Assembly: GCF_024139115.2 (NCBI RefSeq)
Contig: NC_085140.1
Span: forward strand, 157,754,452-157,818,451
DNA length: 64,000 nucleotides
From: Armigeres subalbatus
Taxonomy: Eukaryota; Arthropoda; Insecta; Diptera; Culicidae
Reading direction: 5' to 3'
The notes beneath the pieces were generated by a model. That model had not been told where the DNA came from, ran no database searches, and worked only from the letters and a program-made list of their open reading frames with translations. The position numbers and the translations under genes were made by a program. Below are positions 35,130 through 46,520 of this stretch, piece after piece (within the stretch, counting starts at the first letter, position 1; every line of letters begins with the position of its first letter).

Positions 35130-36595
35130 TGCAAGCTTAAATTTTCCACCACTACAAAACTTAATCCGAAGCAACAATAAATCGCTGTCCATAAATTTAC
35201 ATTTGCTTCCGACTGCCATGTTTGGATTTGCTTCTCACCGTGCAAGGGTTGTCCATCCTGCCCTGCATGAAATAAATATCCACCCACTGACTGCTGTTTG
35301 GCTTGAAACTTGAGAGCGAGCTACTGCAGCATACCATCCAGGATGAAGCATATTTTATCACTGCCATCCAGGGACTTTTTACGAAATCATAATCCTATTG
35401 TTATGATGGATTGACAAATAAATCTGAAACTTCTTCTGGGCTGCATCGCAGTGAGTCTCCTTCTTGAACCACCGGAAAAGTAATCGATCACATGGTTCAC
35501 GGTGTTCCGTGACCGGACTGAAAGTTATTTTTGAGTTATCGTTGATTCAATTAGTACGTCCTATTTATTCAAAATTGAAAGTTATTACTCAGTCAAATTT
35601 GATAAAACGTCTTTCGCCATTTGAAAAGAAAAGCGAAATAATCCACATAGCATAGATGCACCAACCATTATCGTGTATGAAGTCATACAAATTTATATCA
35701 GAGGTGCATAAATACCTCTATATGGAAGTAGGGTTAATATACAAATTTATTTTCTACTGACTTTCATTCAATCAAATATTCTGCTTTTATATGAGATGTT
35801 TCCATCGTGTCCATACATTGATTTGGTAGTACCTATGGAGTTAGCTAATCGATCTGTCTTCATAATTCTAAGCAAAATGTGAATTTTTGATAAAATAAAA
35901 TAAGTAACTCAGAAAATGTGTGCTCGGAAATGACATATTAGTGTCTCGTAACATTTTTCTTTTAAAACTATCATTTGAGAAGTCAAATCATTTCCAAACG
36001 CGCTCTCACCAAGTAGGTATAGTTTTCTGTCGTTTCACTAGAAAATTGCGTTGAAGACCCTGCAGACCCAGTGAAGCGCATTGTCTGGAGAGAGGCCTGT
36101 CACCGGCAGCTTTCCGTCCCTGCACTTGAAACAGAAATAACACGACAGATTGGGGAGCAGACAGACAGCAAAGTGAAGAGCTTTTCCCACACCGACAGCA
36201 ACAACGAAGGAGCGATGAGCAGGATTGAGCCGGTTATATCAAGGCTCGTTTGCTGGCTCTGATAAGTGCGGCGTACTTCAGTCCGCACACTAGGGCAAGA
36301 TCGCAGAATTAAGGAATGATCTTATGGCAAAAAACCTTACTCAAAAGCTAGTTGTTTTGAGCATTGGTCACAATTTATTACAACAAATGTTGCGCCTAGA
36401 ATAATGAGGGGGAAAGAAGTTGAAAAAAAAACAAATGGCACTTAGCCAGCGCTGTTGATTTGGTACAAGGTGAACTTTATGTTAACTGTCAGATAAATAC
36501 CTTAATGGCTTACATTTTTTTTAACATCAAGGTCCTTACATCTCAGTCAACACCTCAGAGTTAACACTATTCTGCAGCTTTTGCACGGGAAGCTT
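35130..36595. other. Unassigned DNA
   Basis: 1.5 kb without recognised coding or repeats. 36050-36300 is less AT-rich with a 63-codon open frame (36071-36262) that I do not recognise. Confidence 0.45.
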
Positions 36596-36599
36596 TTAT

Positions 36600-36900
36600 G
36601 GATTTCCAATGGAAATTGTTCTTAACATCCATGGAGTTTTTTCCTGAATTTCTACTGGAAAGATTTTTTAATTTTTGCGGTAAACTCTTCTATGTAAATT
36701 GTTACAAGACATTCTTTCGCATTTTCACGGAAAGTTATTCTGAGTCTCGACGAGAAATTTTTCAGAATTTCCGCGACAAGTTTTCCAAAATTCTTCAGAA
36801 TTTCCACATAAAACAGTTAAGACTTTCCATAGGGGAATTCTACAGAATACTAACAAGAAATTATTTTGAATTTTCATGACAAGTTCTCTTCTTTCATGAC
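36600..36900. repeat. Degenerate 12-bp-type minisatellite
   Basis: Words such as TTTCCGCGACAAG, ATTTCCAATGG and AATTTTCATG recur at about 12-bp intervals in the style of the arrays at 49310-50020 and 57735-58080. Strongly decayed. Confidence 0.45.
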
Positions 36901-37154
36901 TAATTCTTTGGAATTAAAAAGGAAATCCTTCGGATTTCCAATGGCATTTTTCCAATTATTGTATATACTTGTATACCTACACCAGTTTGTTTCGTAGCCA
37001 ACATTGGAAATTCCGCAATGACAATCATAAGGATAATCACGGGAATAAAATAGATAGGTGCGGTCCACACTGACAGTTCCATAAAACGAAAAGCAGAAGA
37101 AAAGAGACTGCATCTATACTACGAAAACACAACCAAACCATCAGACATCAAAAA

Positions 37155-37210
37155 TTTGGATTATGATAGCCTTTGGTCGCATCTAACCTCTCCTGGTATA
37201 TAGTCTAAAT
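37155..37210 (+). mobile_element. tRNA-derived SINE-like head, left part (split)
   Basis: CTCCTGGTATATAGTCTAAAT resembles a tRNA A-box region and continues, after element 2 and its duplicate octamer, into 40847 on. The 5' limit is a guess. Confidence 0.45.
37203..37210. repeat. 8-bp target duplication, left (GTCTAAAT)
   Basis: Exact partner of 40839-40846, directly outside the terminal CAGCGG of element 2. Confidence 0.92.
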
Positions 37211-40200
37211 CAGCGGTTCTCAACCTTTTTCTTGAGAGGTACATCTTGAAGGGAGGTTTCCGAGCCCCTTTAAAGGCGGCTTTTTATCTACCTAAAAAGC
37301 AGGCTTCTGAATATCTTGAAAGGACGCCTCTGAGCTTCTTTAAAGTGGGCTCTTGAAAGAATAATTCCGAGCCCTTTGAAGGGAGGTTTCCGAGCCTCTT
37401 GAAAGGGGGCTTCCGAGCCTCTTGAAAGGAGTATCCGAATCTCTTGAGAATTGGCTTCCGCGCCTCTTGAATGGAGGCTTCCGAGCCATGAGGGCTTTTG
37501 AGCCACTTAAAAGGAAGCTTCCTAGAATGTTGACGCTTCTGAGACACTTGAAAGTACGCTTCCAAGTCTCTTGAAAGAATAATTCCGAGCTTTTGAAGGG
37601 AGTCTTCCCAGCCTATTGAAAGAAGGCTTCCGTGTCTAGTGAAAGGAGGCTCTTGAAAGGAGTCTTCCGAGCCCCCTAAAAGAAGACTTCCAAGCCTCTT
37701 GAAAGGAGGCTTCCGGGCCCTTGAAAAGAGGCTTCCGGGCGTCTTAAAAGGAAGCTTTCGGGCCTCTTGAAAGAAGGCTTCCAGGTTTCTTGAAAAGAAG
37801 GCTTCCGGGCCTCTTAAAAGAAGGCTTCCGAGCCTCTTGAAAGGAGGCTTCCGGGCCTCTTGAAAGGAGGCTTCCGGGCTTCTTGAAAGAAGGCTTCCGG
37901 TCCTCTTGAAAGAAGGCTTCCGGGCCTCTTGAAAGGAGGCTTCCGGGCCTCTTGAAAGGAGGCTTCCGGGCCTCTTGAAAGGAAGCTTCCGGGCTTCTTG
38001 AAAGAAGTGTTCCGGCCCTCTTGAAAGGAAGCTTCCGGGCTTCTTGAAAGGAGGCTTCCAGGCCTCTTGAAAGGAGGCTTCCTGGCCTCTTGAAAGGAGG
38101 CCTGGGCCTCTTGAAACGAGGGTTCCGGGCTTTTTGAAACGAGGGTTCCGGCCTCTTGAAAGGAGGCTCCTTCTCTTGAAAGGAGGTTTCGGGCCTCTTG
38201 AAAGGAGGCTTCCGGGCCTCTTGAAAGCAGGCTTCCAGGCCTCTTGAAAGGAGGCTTCTGGCCTCTTGAAAGGAGGCTTCCGGGCCTCTTGAAAGGAGGC
38301 TTCCGGGCCTCTTGAAAGGAGGCTTCCAGGCCTCTTGAAAGGAGGCTTCCGGGCCTCTTGAAAGGAGGCTTGGGCCTCTTGAAAGGAGGCTTCTGGCCTC
38401 TTGAAAGGAGGCTTCGGGCCTCTTGAAAGGAGGCTTCCGGGCCTCTTGAAAGAGGCTTCCGGGCCTCTTGAAAGGAGGCCTGGGCCTCTTGAAATGAGGC
38501 TTCCAGGCCTCTTGAAAGGAGGCTTCTGGGCCTCTTGAAAGGAGGCTTCCGGGCCTCTTGAAAGGAGGCTTCCAGGGCCTCTTGAAAGGAGGCTTCCGGC
38601 CTTTGAAAGGAGGCTTCCGGGCCTCTTGAAAGGAGGCTTCAGGGCGTCTTGAAAGGAAGCCTGGGCCGCTTGAAAGTAGGCTTCCGGGCCGCTTGAAAGG
38701 AGGCTTCCGGGCCTCTTGAAAGGAGGCTTCCGGGCCTCTTGAAAGGAGGCTTCCGGGCCTCTTGAAAGTAGGCTTCCGGGCCTCTTGAAAGGAAACTGCC
38801 GGGCCTCTTGAAAGAGGCTTCCAGGGCCTCTTGAAAGGAGGCATTCGGCCTCTTGAAAGGAGGCTTCCGGGCCTCTTGAAAGGAGGCTTCCGGGCCTCTT
38901 GAAAGGAGGCTTCCGGGCCTCTTGAAAGGAGGCTTCCGGGCCTCTTGAAAGGAGGCTTCCGGGCCTCTTGAAAGGAGGCTTCCGGGCCTCTTGAAAGGAG
39001 GCTTCCGGGCCTCTTGAAAGCAGGCTTCCGGGCCTCTTGAAAGCAGGCTTCCGGGCCTCTTCAAGGAAGCTTCCTGGCCTCTTGAAAGGAGGCTTCCGGG
39101 CCTCTTGAAAAGAGGCTTCCGAGCCTCTTGAAAGGAGGCTCCCAGGCCTCTTGAAAGGAGGCTTTCGGACCTCTTGAAAAGAGGCTTCCGGGCCTCTTGA
39201 AAGGAGGCTTCCTTGATTCTTGAAAGGAGGCTTCCGGGCCTCTTGAAAAGAGGCTTCTGGGCCTTTTGAAAGGACGCTTCCGGGTCTCTTGAAAAGAGGC
39301 TTCCGGGCCTCTTGAAAGGAGGCTTCCGGGCCTATTGAAAGGAGGATTTTGGGCCTCTTTGAAAGGAGGCTTCCGAGCTTCTTGAAAGGAGGCTTCCGGG
39401 CATCTTGAAAGGAGGCTTCCGGGCCTCTTGAAAGGAGGCTTCCGGGCCTCTTGAAAGGAGGCTTCCGGGCCTCTTGAAAAGAGGCTTCGGGCCTATTATA
39501 AGGAGTTTTTCGGGCATCTTGAAAGCAGGCTTCCGGGCCTCTTGAAAGGAGGCTTCGGGCCTCTTGAAAGGAGGCTTCTGGGCCTCTTGAAAGGAGGCTT
39601 CCGGGCCTCTTGAAAGGAGGCTTGGGGCCTCTTGAAAGGAGGCTTCCGGGCCTCTTGAAAGGAGGGCTTCCGGGCCTCTTGAAAGGAGGCTTCCGGGCCT
39701 CTTGAAAGGAGGCTTGGGCCTCTTGAAAGGAGGCTTCCGGGCCTCTTGAAAGGAGGCCTGGGCCTCTTGGAAGGAGGCTTCCGGGCCTCTTGAAAGGAGG
39801 CTTCAGGGCCTCTTGAAAGGAGGCTTCCGGGCCTCTTGAAAGGAGGCTTCCGGGCCTCTTTAAAGGAGGCTTCCGGGCCTCTTGAAAGGAGGCTTCCGGG
39901 CCTCTTGAAAGGAGGCTTCCGGGCCTCTTGAAAGGAGGCTTCCGGGCCTCTTTAAAGGAGGCTTCCGGGCCTCTTGAAAGGAGGCTTCCGGGCCTCTTGA
40001 AATGAGGCTTCCGGGTCTCTTGAAAGGAGTCTTCTGGGCCTCTTGAATGGAGGCTTCCTGGCCTCTTGAAAAAAGCTTCCCGGCCTCTTGAAAAGAGGCT
40101 TCCCGGCCTTTTGAAAGGACTCTCCCGAACCTTTTGATAGAATGTTTCAGAGCCTCTTGAAAAGAGACTTTTGAACCTTTTGATAAAAGGCTTTCAAACC

Positions 40201-40838
40201 TCTTGAAATGAGGCTTCCGAGCTGATTGGAAGAACATAGCAAATAGTTTTGAAAAATATACGACGTGTTAAATTGCATTCGATATTCAAATAAGTTTGAC
40301 TGGATTTTACAAGCAAGAACAATTTAAATTTATTTCGATTTAAAATAACAGTAAGATCGATTGATTGTTACGCTTATTTGCATGCTACAAATATTTGCAT
40401 GAAAATACATTTAAAACCACAACATATTTTTATCTGTGAATGCTTCCGAGCTACTTGGAAGAAGGCTTCCGAGAAACGTAGAACGATGCTTCCAATCCTC
40501 TTGCAACGTGGCAACCGAGCTATTCGAAAAAAAAGCTTTCATGCCTTTCAAACGGAGCCTTCCGAACCCGAACATTTAGACTCTAGATTTTAGTTCAGAA
40601 GCATATGCTTAACATATTATTCAACATTTTGTTTTGATCAGGTAGATTGCATCCTGAGTAGCACACAAGTTTAAGACAAAGTTATGATATTAAAAAAATA
40701 CACAAGTATAAAAACTTTATAAATGAGTTTTGATTGGAATTGTAATACGTCCGCCATTACGTATTTTTGTCCGAGGTACCCTCTGGCGCCAGCGAAGGTA
40801 CCCACAGGGGTACATGTACCCCAGGTTAAGAACCGCTG
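37211..40838 (-). mobile_element. hAT-like minisatellite-bearing element 2
   Basis: The ends CAGCGGTTCTCAACCT and AGGTTAAGAACCGCTG are inverted repeats with one mismatch, flanked by the exact octamer GTCTAAAT (37203-37210, 40839-40846). The right 100 bases, reversed, match the left end of element 1 (GGGTACATGTACC, GGGTACCTCGGACAAAAAT). The left end resembles the right end of element 1. Nearly all the interior is the 23-bp minisatellite, then about 500 bp of AT-rich DNA with some decayed units (40438-40575). No transposase was seen, so it must be moved by an enzyme from elsewhere. hAT assignment is by end sequence and 8-bp duplication. Confidence 0.93.
37238..40218 (-). repeat. 23-bp minisatellite of element 2
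   Basis: About 125-130 tandem copies; as written on + the core is GGCCTCTTGAAAGGAGGC. The centre (about 38690-39060) is nearly perfect, the edges degenerate. CCTC and GAGG within the unit can pair, so each unit can form a small stem. 23 bp leaves all frames shifting, and the - strand lacks stops over long stretches, giving a 366-codon frame at 37744-38844 that I do not regard as a gene. Confidence 0.96.
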
Positions 40839-40846
40839 GTCTAAAT
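40839..40846. repeat. 8-bp target duplication, right (GTCTAAAT)
   Basis: Exact partner of 37203-37210. Confidence 0.92.
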
Positions 40847-40990
40847 GCTTACCGCGTCAGTCGAAGTGTGGAGGGCACAGGTTCAACACCCGTCTTTGGC
40901 CGAATTTGTATGTAGGGTAGCTGAGGTTGTCGAAGTACGCAGCATTTCATTACTCGATGGGAGTGTTAAAATAGACTCTATATAGACTCA
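40847..40990 (+). mobile_element. tRNA-derived SINE-like sequence, right part
   Basis: GCTTACCGCGTCAGTCGAAG continues the A-box region of 37155-37210, and CACAGGTTCAACACCCGT looks like a B box. Removing element 2 and one octamer gives a continuous tRNA-like head. Family not identified. Confidence 0.5.
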
Positions 40991-41670
40991 AACACATAAC
41001 CAGTCCTTATTTGCTCGTCACCGTCACCGCATGTTACCACAAGATAGCCTTCTTAGAAATCACGGATCATCCGCGGTCAATTTGTAAAGTTTATCATACA
41101 GCACAGGCATTTTGTTTTTCTAAATGATTTCTTATAGTGATCTTCCTCTATGTATTTGGCACACCCGAACAGGAAAAAAAATTAATGTATTTGGCATTAC
41201 ATCCCCCACTAGGACATTGCCACATAGCAGCCAAGTTTTCATTTAGCACTTCCACAGCCATTAATTGCAAGGTTTCTTAGCCAAGCTGCCACTTATTACA
41301 TTCGTGTATAAAGAGGCTAACACGATGATATTCTATGTCCAGGAAAGTAAAACAAGTTTTAGAAGAAAAAAAAACAGAGAAAATATTATTCGTTAATCCA
41401 CAGCTCTTACACATCTATGACCGCAGAGCAGTGCGATATTTTCTAATTAATTTTTGACAGCGACCTGGGAGTTTATTCACAGTTCTTACCTTCTTCTTTT
41501 ACTTATTCAAATCTCATCAATTCCTGGATGACTAACCCAATTAGTGCCGCAATTCCTGAGGATGAGCGAATAGCTAAGTATTGAAGAGCATCTTATGCAG
41601 CTGATTTTCCAAAAATAAAAACCCAAGCATGTTAAGAAAATTATTTTGAATTTTTTAGTGGAATGTATAC
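40991..41670. other. Unassigned AT-rich DNA
   Basis: No coding or repeat hallmark was seen. Confidence 0.45.
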
Positions 41671-41818
41671 ACTTGTCATAAGACGAGTTTGACTTGAGTC
41701 GAGTCAAGTACGAGACACTGAAGACGACCTTACTGTTGAGGTCGAAATACGTATCTGTCAAGGTACAATCAAGTGGTGGAATTAAATGCGATGGTACAAA
41801 CTAGTCTTATGACAAGTG
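41671..41818 (+). mobile_element. Intact 148-bp MITE
   Basis: The ends CACTTGTCATAAGACGAG and CTAGTCTTATGACAAGTG are inverted repeats with one mismatch over 18 bases. The interior is shared with 30500-30632. Too short to code. Superfamily not determined. Confidence 0.88.
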
Positions 41819-41924
41819 AACCCAAGCATATTCTACGCAATCAAACAAAATTCTCAGAAAACTTTGTAGGCGGCTACTTCTTAAATCACACAAATCCTTA
41901 AATATTTAATCAAATTAGTGTCTC

Positions 41925-42420
41925 ATATACACTAGGTCGTCTTGCGGATGAAATCAAAACTAACCAGCTTCTCAACACATTGATATTTAATCCCCGAATT
42001 ACTTTGTAAATGACAGCAATTTCTATATCCCACAGATCCCAAGATATCCAACCAGACCGGTTATCCCATATACACTTGCACTACCCAGCGGATGTATTCC
42101 AATCTTAACTAGCGCCGACCTAAATTCTAAACTGCAGATGAATTTTAAACTTAGCAGTGTCTCAACATATTGCTTTCCTATTTCCGAACAACTTTGTAAA
42201 AGACAGCAACGTTCAAAATCCTACAGATCCCGAGATATCGAACTGAACTTGTCTACCGTCGTCCTCCAGATGAATTCTAAACTAAACAGTTTTTCAACAT
42301 ATTGGTTCAAAACCGAACAAACCGAACAAATTTGAAGCAGACGGCAACTTTCCATATTCCACAGGGCTTGAGATATTGAACCAAACTGGTTTCATATACA
42401 CTAGCGCCACCAAGTTGAGG
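41925..42420. repeat. Three degenerate tandem units of about 150 bp
   Basis: Each unit has an order of CTCAACA-CATTG, AACTTTGTAAA-GACAGCAA, CCACAGATCCC-AGATATC and a TATACACT-AGCG-type motif. Units begin near 41930, 42115 and 42260. An open frame at 42138-42335 is an artefact. Confidence 0.6.
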
Positions 42421-44214
42421 AATTGCAAATCAGTTATTTTCTTGGTCCAACGGCCACATGGGATCATAGATGGGTTTAATATGTGTTCCATTTTGCCAGG
42501 ATTCTTAGAAATGTTATGGGAAACGTCGCGCTGTTTATTGAGAAAATTTACTATTTTCGTCGGTGTTTCGTTGGTTCCTGCTTCTTGGTCTTCCGGAAGA
42601 CCGGTATGTGGTTCATTGAACCTAAAAACTGTCTTCCATAGGAGTATCTATCTATCAAACTGTTGTACTTCTTACAGAATTCTAGTTCCATTGTTATGAA
42701 GGTTGAAGCGAGTCGCAGAAGGTTGATCGATACGAAGAAAAGTAAAATTTAAAAATACAGATAAAAACAAGCCCTTTTTGCATCTATATACTGTCGCAAC
42801 CGGCTTCTATTTGCAAAAGGCTGTAAATGATGTATCACCGAATACTTTGTGTTTCATCGATGCCCACATAATATAATACAATGGGATTATAGAATTCCAA
42901 GAATTTTGACGATGACAGTCATTGATTTTGATGCGGCACCAGTCAAAAGAGGAACAAATTGAAACAGGCTTCGCTATAATTCACGCTTGACATCGTGAAC
43001 ATATATGAAAGCAAGTAGAATTACGGTATTCGTTAGAGTGAAATCACAGCCAATGGCTGATTGTTTCATAGTTACAAGTGATGGGAGCTTTGAATAAGTA
43101 ATGAAGCATTCTGTCATTTCTACCTAATATTCCGTATATTGTCCCTTGCGATATCCTACTAGCCCTACGCTGCTTGCAGTATCCTCGGAGTAATCTAAAT
43201 GTGCACACATAAAAATAGTTTAAAGAACTAGTGATGCTGTCTTGAAGTCGGAGGAAAAGTAAACTTTCAACCAGGACTTACTGGGGAATCTGAGGAGCAG
43301 AATTATGATGTTTCAGAAATTCAAGACAAAACAGAACTGTGTGAAAGTTTATTGAAAATAATGATGGCATTCATACATACATATATTTTTTTCCCTTAAC
43401 ACGGTAATCACTTTGACGTAGTGTGTTACGGTTTACGATATTTCGTATTTAGTCCTCGCTACCAACAGCAGTCTCAGAAATAAAATATAATTAGTGTTAC
43501 CCTGCAGATAATTGAAAGACTCGAATTTCGAATCCCGTTGGAGAATAAACTGCATGCAACGGAAGCACCTTTTCAAGCAATTAGTTTAGAAAAACCTCGA
43601 TGCCCGTATCCGCTGAACTGACTGTTGGAAAATCGAGTTGGGGGTTTAAATACGTACTAACTTTTTATGAACTTGAACTTATTATTACAGCATTTGTTTT
43701 TCAGTCTATATTACATATTACAGAATATTGTGTATTTGGATAACATATTTTATTCCTGTGAGTCTTTTTCAAATAAATTATGTACTTGTGAGGACAGTAT
43801 TTCTACAGGTTTTATCGCCATAGCTTATTTTTAGTCTATGGCTGGGAGGTTCGAATAAAATCGATTTGTCGAGTATCGCGCATTTGTGCGCCCTCATGCA
43901 GCATGAAAAGATAAATCTTAAGAGCGAGAATGTTTTTACAACTAAGTAACGGCTAAATAGTTTGGCTGATGGGAATAGTTTTAAAATACCCTTCACTCGC
44001 TTGAGAGCAAAAGACGACTCTTTCAGCAGCACCCAGGACTATAGTACATTTTTTGCAGTAGCAGACTTGACACGAGAAATTGTTTTTTTCGCCATAGCAC
44101 CTTTCGGCTCAGTTGATCATATGCTGACCCATTCTATAATTTCGATCTCATGTTTTTTATGCTCGAGGCTTAGTGAACAATAACTTGTCGTAAAAATTTA
44201 GGGTGAGGTTCTGA
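42421..44214. other. Unassigned DNA, 1.8 kb
   Basis: Only short unrecognised open frames occur (for example 42376-42699, 43962-44183). No repeat hallmarks seen. Confidence 0.45.
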
Positions 44215-44690
44215 GAAAAACCCTATTGGGATCCTGATTAGCATCGGCTCGAGATTCTAAGAAGCATCAACTCAGGATTATGAGCAAAATTTGTTCGAGA
44301 TTCTAAACTTAATCCGTCTGGAATTCCAAACAGACTCTATTTGAGATTCTGAAACGAATCTGTACGGGATTCAAAATTTCAAACAGAATCCGTTTCGATT
44401 GGAGTTCTAAACAGAATCCGTTTGTAATTCTGAACATAATTTCGGTTGAGATTTGGAGAGGAATTTGTACAGAATTCTAAACAGATTCCGTTTAGGATTC
44501 TGAAAAGAATCTGTTTGAGATTCGGAACATAATTTGTTTGGAATTCGGATCCCAATCCGTTTGAGATTCTGAATAGAACCCGTTGAAGGTTCCTAACAGA
44601 ATCTGTTTGCGATTCTGAAAGAAAAATCGAATGGTTTTTTGAACAGAATTTATTTAGGATTCTGAAAAGAATACGTTAGCAATTCTGAAC
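44215..44690. repeat. Degenerate minisatellite of AGAATCCGTTTGAGATTCTG type
   Basis: About 18 degenerate units with a period near 26 bp, sharing CAGAATCCGTTTG and GAGATTCTGAA. AGAATC and GATTCT in the unit are inverse, so strands can fold. Confidence 0.8.
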
Positions 44691-45721
44691 AAAGTGGCCA
44701 AACAGACCAATGCACAATGGTCGGATTCGTCAAATTTCACGACATAAATCGAGAACTCGAAAACTATCAGTGCTAGAGTTTTGACATCTTCAGAAGAAAT
44801 GATCTACAAGAAAAGATCTATTTTTGGTGTTAGTTGCCATTAGGGTGACCCTTTTGTGAATTTTTTTTGAAAATAATTTTTTTTAATCTTTTGAGTTAGG
44901 AGATCACATTATTCTACAAAGTTATAGAGAATTTAATTCAAAGCGTTTTTGCTCAATAAACTTTTATTTTATCTCATATAGGTAATGTTTTATGACTAAA
45001 TTACTAAATTTAGATAGGGTGGCCCCGACAAAAATAGTTTTTAGCTTCCACTTTCACCAATTCAAAATATTTTCGAAAACTGTCCAAGCATCGCTTCACG
45101 GTCTTTGGAAAGCGCATCTTTTGGTTACATAGGATTTTCATGAAAAATATTATATTACAAATATTAGCAAACATTTCAATCGTATTCTGAAAGTATACAT
45201 GTAGGCCCATCAAATCCATGGTATTTTATTTGTCCATCTTTGTCCACTTTTGTTTGAAAATCATATTAATTTTTGTATGAAAAATCAGCGATTCCATGGA
45301 AAACACATATACCATATCTCTGTTTTTCGCAATATTTAGTAGAAACATTCCTTTTCGAAAATTAATAAACTCAATTTTTTTTTTTGGTTTGTCCGATACA
45401 CTAATCTCGATCCAGGGTGGTCAAAAAAATCAACATTTTATAAAAAATATTTTTTTAAAACATAATTTTTGAACTACTAGACCGATTATCAATGTTCATG
45501 GAATCACTTGTAGTCATTGGAGACCATCACTTGGAAGCTGTGAAAATGGAATTGTTCTGCGAATCAACTTGAATTTTATGGTTTCGTTTTTCGCCACAAA
45601 AGTAGCGCTCTTAAGCATTTATTTTAATACCTTGAAAATCGGTCCAGTGGTTAAAATGTCAAAATGATTTTTTCGAGTACTTTTCACACGAGTTGATTTA
45701 AATGTTTTAGATAAAGAACGA

Positions 45722-45863
45722 TTCTTTGTGGGCTTTGCGGCCGTGCAGTTAGCGACGTCAATCGTCTAGACGCATGTGATATAGAGCGTGGGTTCGATTC
45801 CCGCCCCGGTAAGAAGAGAACTATTCGTGATCGAAAAATTCTTCACCGGTCCACTGAGTATTA
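45722..45863 (+). mobile_element. Second tRNA-derived SINE family, left part
   Basis: GTTAGCGACGTCAATCGTC and GTGGGTTCGATTCCCGCCCC give A-box and strong B-box regions of a tRNA-like promoter. The head differs from the Feilai-like copies. It continues at 46434 after the mariner-like insertion. A functional tRNA gene is unlikely because there is no clean acceptor stem and the body runs on as SINE. Confidence 0.72.
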
Positions 45864-46431
45864 AGGCTTGTACGCGACAAAATCTGGACACCTTTAAACT
45901 CGTATAACTTTTGAAATAACTCATCAACGAGTGAAATATTTCGTAGATTGACGAATGTGTGTCTGTACTTTCTGAAAATATATTTCTTATAAGTGTTACA
46001 AGTACGTAGTGAATAATGGCGTCGAAGGAATTGCAGGTTCGGAAAGAATTGTGTGCAGTCGCAATTGAAATTCGGGTCTCTCGATCCAGAAACTGACTAA
46101 AAACAAGTTGTTTTCATGTGAACACTGCTCAAAGCGTTTTAAAATTTGTCGATGCTTGTTTGACAATATCTAAAACGTCAGAGAGTGGAACAAAAATGGA
46201 TTTTATGAACCACCAGAAGGATACGAGCTCGAAACAAATTCTACTGAGGATGCCAGATCTTTCGGCACGTATTATTTCTTAGAAAATTCAAATGTCACCA
46301 AGTTTCGTGCACACATCGAAGCATCGATAAGAAATGAAGCCATTTGAAGTGAAAAACGTACCGAAATAAACCAACAGCAGTTTATTTTTATTCTTAAAGT
46401 TATGTGTCCAGATTTTGTCGCGATCAAGCCT
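45864..46431 (+). mobile_element. Tc1/mariner-like deletion derivative
   Basis: The ends AGGCTTGTACGCGACAAAAT and ATTTTGTCGCGATCAAGCCT are inverted repeats with few mismatches, flanked by TA (45862-45863, 46432-46433). The inside starts a transposase-like frame and lacks most of the gene. It sits in the SINE at 45722-46520. Confidence 0.85.
46018..46375 (+). pseudogene. Mariner-like transposase fragment
   Basis: MASKELQVRKELCAVAIEIR starts at 46018 and is followed, with frame changes, by text such as ESGTKMDFMNH. The opening looks like the helix-turn-helix N-terminus of mosquito Tc1/mariner transposases. A stop comes after about 30 codons and the DDE catalytic part is absent. Confidence 0.5.
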
Positions 46432-46433
46432 TA

Positions 46434-46520
46434 ACTGTCCAGTCCGTTGTCTATTTGTTCAGTCTATACGACCTCTGGTCGAAGACTGTGTTTCTGTCTT
46501 TATTCTACCGAGTATTGGGA
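46434..46520 (+). mobile_element. Second SINE family, right part
   Basis: AACTGTCCAGTCCGTTGTC follows the TA duplication and continues the body interrupted at 45863; CGACCTCTGGTCGAAGACTG is within it. The 3' end near 46520 is approximate. Confidence 0.55.

Noticed and set aside
37744..40237. Open frames of 60-366 codons on the - strand
   Set aside because: They are translations of the 23-bp minisatellite, open in several frames at once.
45722..45815. Functional tRNA gene
   Set aside because: A and B boxes are good, but there is no clear acceptor stem pairing and the sequence continues as a SINE body.
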